Shown piece after piece: positions 1-5,314 of a DNA stretch of 5,314 bases. A program made the translations under genes and the position numbers. How positions within the stretch are numbered: position 1 is the first letter of the stretch; each line of letters begins with the position of its first letter. A model generated the notes under the pieces. That model worked only from the letters and a program-made list of their open reading frames with translations, made no database searches and was not told the origin of the DNA. Source of the stretch: Gemmatimonadaceae bacterium (GTDB lineage: Bacteria; Gemmatimonadota; Gemmatimonadetes; Gemmatimonadales; Gemmatimonadaceae); contig JABFXM010000478.1 in assembly GCA_013361745.1 (NCBI GenBank), positions 1 through 5,314 on the forward strand, written 5' to 3'.

Positions 1-1668
<1,668 letters not shown>

Positions 1669-3201
1669 TCAGCGGAAGAGCGAGATCCCCGCGGAAGCTC
1701 GCGTGCGGCGCGAGGCGGGATCGACGAGGAAATCGACCCGGAGAAGGCTGAGGGCGAGACGGACGCCGACGTTCTGCTCGATCGACGGGAGGTGTCGGAT
1801 CCCCGCCGCACCGGCCATGTATCGCAGGGTGAACGTCGGCGAGCCGAGGACGCGAATCCGGACCCGATCCACGGGGATGATGTAGCTCCCCTCGACGAAG
1901 AACAGCTGATCGCCGCCGAACTGCAGGATGTCGAAGGTCGGCAGAGAGCCGGGACCACCAAGGTAGGCGAACCGCTGCGGCGGCGCGGTGTCGCCCGAGG
2001 TGAGCACGGCGTGCGACGCAACCTGGACGGACTGCGTCGCGAAGGTCGGAAAACCGACGGCGCCGTCGAGGGTGGTCTGCACGAAGTGCCGGTCGCCGAC
2101 GACGCTCCACGGCACCTCGAGTTGCGCGTCGAGCGTCGCGGTGACTCCCTGGTCGCCCCACTCGAGCCGCGCACCCGCGAGCGAGGACGCGATGTTGCCG
2201 GCGAGCACGCGCGGGTTGGGACGGAGCATGTGCTCGCGTTCCGGATCACGACGGCCGAAGAAGCTCCACGGGCCGCCGCGCGCCCCGCTGTCGGGGCGCA
2301 CCGACCACGCGCGCTCGTCGCGCGCGCCGAGGCTCACGGCCAGCGTCGAGACGGCACCCTCGAACCGGTACGTGAGCCGCCCCTCGGCGCGGTCGGCGCG
2401 ATAGTAGTTGCGGACGTCGTTTCCGACCGCGAAGGTCGTCAGGGAGTTCGCGATGTCGCTGTAGATCCAGCGGTCGTTGCTCGCCGTAATGCGCCCGGCG
2501 CTCGCGTCGACCGTCAATCGGCGGCCGATCGAGCCGCGGATGTCGACGCTCGGATCGACGACGCCGAGCTGCGAGCGGTACGTCGCGAGCGCGTCGACCT
2601 CGATGCGAGCGGTGTCGAAGCTGAAGGTAGGTCCGACCGGGAACGACAGTCCGTCGCTGCGGTCGTAGCTCGGGATGCGTACCCCGTAGAACCCCGGAAG
2701 CGTCACGACTCGCAGGTCGCGAACTTCGATCGGCTCGTAGTCGAGCGAGATCGTGCCGTCCGGGCGCGTCGTCACACGGTACGTGAAGTCGCGATTGGGA
2801 TAGATCCCGCCGCGCACGTTCCCGAGCGACGTCTCGTACACGCCGCCACCGATCGCGATCGCCCGCCCCGAGATCTCGACGCCGGGATGCAGGAAGAGAT
2901 CGCCGCCGACGACGATGACGTCACCGTGCACGTTGCTCGCGACGGTCGCCGGTCCGCCGAGCACGATGACGGGCGACGTGTACATCGTGTCGCGCTCGAG
3001 CGCGACGGGCTTCGTCGAGTCCGAGCGGAGAAGCACGTGCGCGCCACGCAGATCGTCGCGCAGCCACCGGCCCGCGCGCCCGGGCCCGAGGTCGCTGATC
3101 TCGATCGTCTGCGCGCTCGCGATGCGCGACGCGGTCGCCGAGACGGCGACGGCGAGCGCGACGACGGCGAGCACACGCGTCGCGAGGGGAAGACGGATCA
3201 C
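1669..3201 (-). CDS. secreted outer-membrane protein: bactofilin-like N-terminal segment plus Omp85/BamA-like barrel
   Basis: A 510-residue exported protein of unknown function, probably an outer-membrane beta barrel. It begins with a signal peptide: MIRLPLATR, then a hydrophobic stretch (about 10-24), and a likely signal peptidase I site after ASA (28-30). Residues 75-125 contain short glycine-rich strands (VIVLGG, GDVIVVGGDL, AIAIGGGVY) resembling the turns of bactofilin-like polymer-forming domains. From about 185 to the end, alternating polar/hydrophobic strands suggest a barrel. Residues 411-445 (FAYLGGPGSL...FGGDQLFFVEGSYIIPV) and the C-terminal strands resemble the end of Omp85 proteins, but SLPTF stands where the family normally has an RGF/RGY motif, and no POTRA repeats are evident. 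The last residues are SLFR, not the usual terminal Phe. The GTG start overlaps the trpG stop (GTGA), with GGAG eight bases upstream. The domain calls are by eye; the export call is firm. Confidence 0.8.
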   Translation of the reverse strand: MIRLPLATRVLAVVALAVAVSATASRIASAQTIEISDLGPGRAGRWLRDDLRGAHVLLRSDSTKPVALERDTMYTSPVIVLGGPATVASNVHGDVIVVGGDLFLHPGVEISGRAIAIGGGVYETSLGNVRGGIYPNRDFTYRVTTRPDGTISLDYEPIEVRDLRVVTLPGFYGVRIPSYDRSDGLSFPVGPTFSFDTARIEVDALATYRSQLGVVDPSVDIRGSIGRRLTVDASAGRITASNDRWIYSDIANSLTTFAVGNDVRNYYRADRAEGRLTYRFEGAVSTLAVSLGARDERAWSVRPDSGARGGPWSFFGRRDPEREHMLRPNPRVLAGNIASSLAGARLEWGDQGVTATLDAQLEVPWSVVGDRHFVQTTLDGAVGFPTFATQSVQVASHAVLTSGDTAPPQRFAYLGGPGSLPTFDILQFGGDQLFFVEGSYIIPVDRVRIRVLGSPTFTLRYMAGAAGIRHLPSIEQNVGVRLALSLLRVDFLVDPASRRTRASAGISLFR

Positions 3202-3773
3202 CGCGCGAGCTCCAGGAAGTTCTCGAGCATCCGCTTCCCGTTCTGGGTGAGGATCGATTCCGGGTGAAACTGCACGCCGTGCACGGGATGCTCCGCGTGG
3301 CGAAGGGCGTGAATCTCCTCGGGTGCGTCGATCGCCCTCGCGACGGGAATGAGCTCCCTGGGCAGCGACTCCGGCTCGACGACGAGCGAGTGATAGCGCA
3401 TCACCTCGAGCGGGGTGGGAAGTCCGTCGAACACCCCCGCCCGATCGTGGGTGATGAGCGAGGTCTTGCCGTGCATCACGCGTCGGGCGCGAACGACCTT
3501 TCCGCCATACGCTTCACCGATCGCCTGATGGCCGAGGCAGACGCCGAGAATGGGAATCGTCGCGCCCCACCGCCGGATCGTCGGCACGGTGATCCCCGCT
3601 TCCGCCGGGGTGCACGGGCCCGGAGAGAGCACGATCGCCTGCGGCTCCATCGCGCCGACCTCCTCGACGGAGATCGCGTCGTTCCGCCGAACCTCCACCG
3701 TCGCGCCAAGCTCGCCGAGGTACTGGACGAGGTTGTAGGTGAAGGAGTCGTAGTTGTCGATGACGAGGATCAT
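3198..3773 (-). CDS. trpG: glutamine amidotransferase subunit of anthranilate / aminodeoxychorismate synthase
   Basis: Class I glutaminase that releases ammonia from glutamine and passes it to a chorismate-using partner: TrpE for anthranilate (tryptophan) or PabB for aminodeoxychorismate (folate). The 191 residues match the usual TrpG/PabA length. Visible are DNYDSFTYNL (6-15), the oxyanion-loop SPGPCTP (50-56), the nucleophile C79 in GVCLGHQ (77-83), MHGK (100-103), MRYHSL (125-130) and the remaining triad residues H170 and E172 in GVQFHPES (166-173). All catalytic residues are present. No trpE, pabB or other trp gene is in the window, so the partner is unresolved and the subunit could serve both pathways; the symbol could equally be pabA. 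It starts 21 bases after the xerD stop with no clear Shine-Dalgarno sequence, and its stop overlaps the next gene's GTG. Confidence 0.95.
   Translation of the reverse strand: MILVIDNYDSFTYNLVQYLGELGATVEVRRNDAISVEEVGAMEPQAIVLSPGPCTPAEAGITVPTIRRWGATIPILGVCLGHQAIGEAYGGKVVRARRVMHGKTSLITHDRAGVFDGLPTPLEVMRYHSLVVEPESLPRELIPVARAIDAPEEIHALRHAEHPVHGVQFHPESILTQNGKRMLENFLELAR
3210..3213 (-). promoter_or_regulatory. ribosome binding site of the outer-membrane protein gene
   Basis: GGAG on the minus strand lies eight bases before the GTG at 3201, inside the last codons of trpG. It supports the GTG as the start of the barrel gene and the GTGA stop/start overlap, since no ATG lies at the equivalent position. 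Confidence 0.6.
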
Positions 3774-3794
3774 GCGGGAGCGAAGAACGGCCGG

Positions 3795-4715
3795 TCAGCC
3801 GCGCGGGTGGTACTGCTTGTGGACGGTGCGGAGATACTCGCGATCGACGTGCGTGTAGATCTGGGTCGTCGAGATATCGGCGTGCCCTAGCATCTCCTGG
3901 ACCGCCCGGAGGTCGGCACCGTTCTCCAGAAGGTGCGTCGCGAAGGAGTGTCGAAGGGTATGCGGGGTGACGCGCTTCGCCAGTCCGGAGGTGGTGACGT
4001 GCCGCTGGAGGATCTTCCAGGCGCCCATCCGAGTCAATGGAGCGCCCCGCGCATTGAGGAACAGGATGCTCCTCCCCGCTCCCTTCTCGAGCTTCGGGCG
4101 CAGCTCGCGCAGGTAGAGGGCGACGGCGCCGATGGCGCTCCGCCCGATGGGGACCAGCCGCTCCTTCGCGCCCTTCCCGAAGACGCGGACGAGCGATTCA
4201 TCGAAGAGCACGTCGCGCACGCCGAGGGTGATCCACTCGGAGACGCGCAGACCCGCGCCGTACGCCAGCTCGAGCATCGCGCGATCGCGGAAGACGAGGG
4301 GATCGTCGAGCGAGGGCGCGGCGAGCAGTCGCTCGACTTCGTCGACGGTGAGAACGTCAGGCAGCGTACGCCAGCGCTTGGGAGTCTCGAGACGGTCGCT
4401 CGGATCGCGGACGACGTGTCCCTCCCCGACCAGAAACCTGAAATAGGTGCGCACCGCGGAGACGTTGCGCCGGATCGACGCGGGCGAGAGGCCGAGGTCC
4501 TTGAGGTGATAGATGTACTCGCGAAGCAGGCGCGCGTCGACGTCGGTGGGGGCGGCCGCGCCGCGCACGCGCGCGTACTGCGCGAACCGCGTGATGTCGC
4601 GCGCGTATGCTTCGTCGGTGCGCTCGGAGACTCCGCGCTCGAGGTTGATGAAGTCGCGGAACTGCTCGAGCAGGAAAGCGCGCGCGATCTCCTGCTCCGG
4701 GGAAAGGCCGGTCAT
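3795..4715 (-). CDS. xerD: tyrosine recombinase XerD
   Basis: Site-specific tyrosine recombinase that, with XerC, resolves chromosome dimers at dif near the replication terminus under FtsK control. The 306-residue protein has an N-terminal SAM-like DNA-binding domain (about 10-105) and a C-terminal catalytic domain (about 117-300). The full catalytic set is visible: R157 (GLRVSE), K181 (GKGAKER), H252 and R255 (PHTLRHSFATH), H278 (LGH) and nucleophile Y287 (STTQIYTHV). These align with E. coli XerD R148, K172, H244, R247, H270 and Y279. The tail LRTVHKQYHPRG resembles XerD (LRQLHQQHHPRA), which favours XerD over XerC. The ATG overlaps the dedA stop (ATGA) with no evident Shine-Dalgarno sequence. 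The frame stays open upstream to 5132, but that part is the shadow of dedA. Nothing suggests an integron or phage context; it looks like the housekeeping copy. Confidence 0.95.
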   Translation of the reverse strand: MTGLSPEQEIARAFLLEQFRDFINLERGVSERTDEAYARDITRFAQYARVRGAAAPTDVDARLLREYIYHLKDLGLSPASIRRNVSAVRTYFRFLVGEGHVVRDPSDRLETPKRWRTLPDVLTVDEVERLLAAPSLDDPLVFRDRAMLELAYGAGLRVSEWITLGVRDVLFDESLVRVFGKGAKERLVPIGRSAIGAVALYLRELRPKLEKGAGRSILFLNARGAPLTRMGAWKILQRHVTTSGLAKRVTPHTLRHSFATHLLENGADLRAVQEMLGHADISTTQIYTHVDREYLRTVHKQYHPRG

Positions 4716-5311
4716 GCGACCGTGCGCCGGCGGCGGACCAGCCAGATCGCCGCGATCGCGACCGCGACGACGCCGGCGCCGATGAAGAGTCCGCGCTGCC
4801 ACTGCGCCATCTTCGCCTGGAGCGTCGGCCAGTCGGCGCCGACGCGGTAGGCGAGCAGGACGACGATCCCGTACCAGATCGCCGACGCACTGCCGATGAT
4901 CAGCGCGGCGCGCCCCGCGGGCACGCGCGCCGCGCCGGCGAATGGCGGAACGAGTGCGCGAATCCCGGGAAGGAACCGGCTGACGAAGAGCGCGAGGAAC
5001 CCGCGCCGCTCGTAGAATGCGTGGAGGCGCGCCGCGGCGCTGCCCCCGCCAAGGCGCCGCTCGAGACGGCTCGCCCCGAAGCGGCGACCGGCGGCGTACA
5101 TCCCCATCGCCCCGGCGAGATTGCCTGCCCACGTGGACAGAAGGGCGCCGGCGAGCGTCGCCTCACCGCGCGCGGCGAGGAATGCGCCGAAGGCGACGAC
5201 GGTGTCGGCCGGGATGGGAGGAAAGATGTTCTCCACGGCGGCGACGAGGGCGAGCACGAGGTACAGCACGGCGGGACGCAGCGCCGTGAGCGACTCGAAA
5301 TCACTCTCCAT
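4712..5311 (-). CDS. DedA-family inner-membrane protein
   Basis: Polytopic membrane protein of the DedA (SNARE-associated / VTT) family, members of which are linked to envelope homeostasis and undecaprenyl-phosphate recycling; the substrate here is unknown. The 199 residues include hydrophobic stretches at about 12-30, 36-76 (with the re-entrant-type FPPIPADTV at 30-38), 104-125, 134-156 and 174-192, ending in a positive RRRR tail. Family signatures are E27, the proline-rich FPPIPAD with D36, GRRFG (75-79) and SRFLPGIR (111-118), with two arginines six apart (R112, R118) as in E. coli YqjA/YghB. Where many homologues have G-D before the conserved Tyr (GD...Y), this protein has G67-A68, so that Asp appears absent. 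The ATG lies three bases from the right edge, so a longer N-terminus cannot be excluded, though the length is normal. Its stop overlaps the xerD start. Confidence 0.92.
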   Translation of the reverse strand: MESDFESLTALRPAVLYLVLALVAAVENIFPPIPADTVVAFGAFLAARGEATLAGALLSTWAGNLAGAMGMYAAGRRFGASRLERRLGGGSAAARLHAFYERRGFLALFVSRFLPGIRALVPPFAGAARVPAGRAALIIGSASAIWYGIVVLLAYRVGADWPTLQAKMAQWQRGLFIGAGVVAVAIAAIWLVRRRRTVA

Positions 5312-5314
5312 CTC

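Noticed and set aside
3795..4715. Xer recombinase as a sign of an integron, phage or genomic island
   Set aside because: The protein is full length and XerD-like to its C-terminal tail, sits in a tight housekeeping cluster, and no attachment-site repeats, cassettes or dif-like sequence were seen nearby.
4716..5132. N-terminal extension of the xerD frame to 5132
   Set aside because: It overlaps the dedA gene almost throughout, is Arg-rich and low-complexity, and XerD homologues begin near the ATG at 4715.

Overview
This is a GC-rich, gene-dense stretch in which all six supported genes read leftward on the minus strand. A CMP-Kdo synthetase (kdsB) and a secreted beta-barrel protein point to a Gram-negative (diderm) bacterium. 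The barrel gene's style and the high GC would suit a Gemmatimonadota-like or other environmental diderm lineage. That placement is an impression from the protein sequences, not a demonstrated assignment.

In transcription order, from high to low coordinates: a DedA-family membrane protein (4712-5311), a XerD-type tyrosine recombinase (3795-4715), a TrpG/PabA glutamine amidotransferase subunit (3198-3773), and a secreted protein with a bactofilin-like N-terminal segment and an Omp85-like C-terminal barrel (1669-3201). After a 116-bp gap holding a candidate promoter come kdsB (791-1552) and pyrG (1-791). pyrG runs off the left edge, leaving only its synthetase half.

The first four genes form a tight unit. 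dedA/xerD overlap in ATGA, xerD/trpG are 21 bp apart, and trpG/omp overlap in GTGA. kdsB and pyrG overlap by one base (TGATG). The only gap between genes larger than 21 bp is 1553-1668, so there are probably two transcription units, or one long unit with an internal promoter. The functions are mixed: a lipid-carrier transporter family, chromosome dimer resolution, folate or tryptophan precursor synthesis, the outer membrane, Kdo activation and CTP supply. The clearest functional link is that pyrG makes the CTP that kdsB consumes.

Most of the window is ordinary core chromosome. I saw no mobile element, CRISPR array, RNA gene or defence-type system. The one gene that is not a standard housekeeping protein is the bactofilin-like/Omp85-like outer-membrane protein. 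It lacks recognisable POTRA repeats and the Arg of the family's usual RGF/RGY motif.
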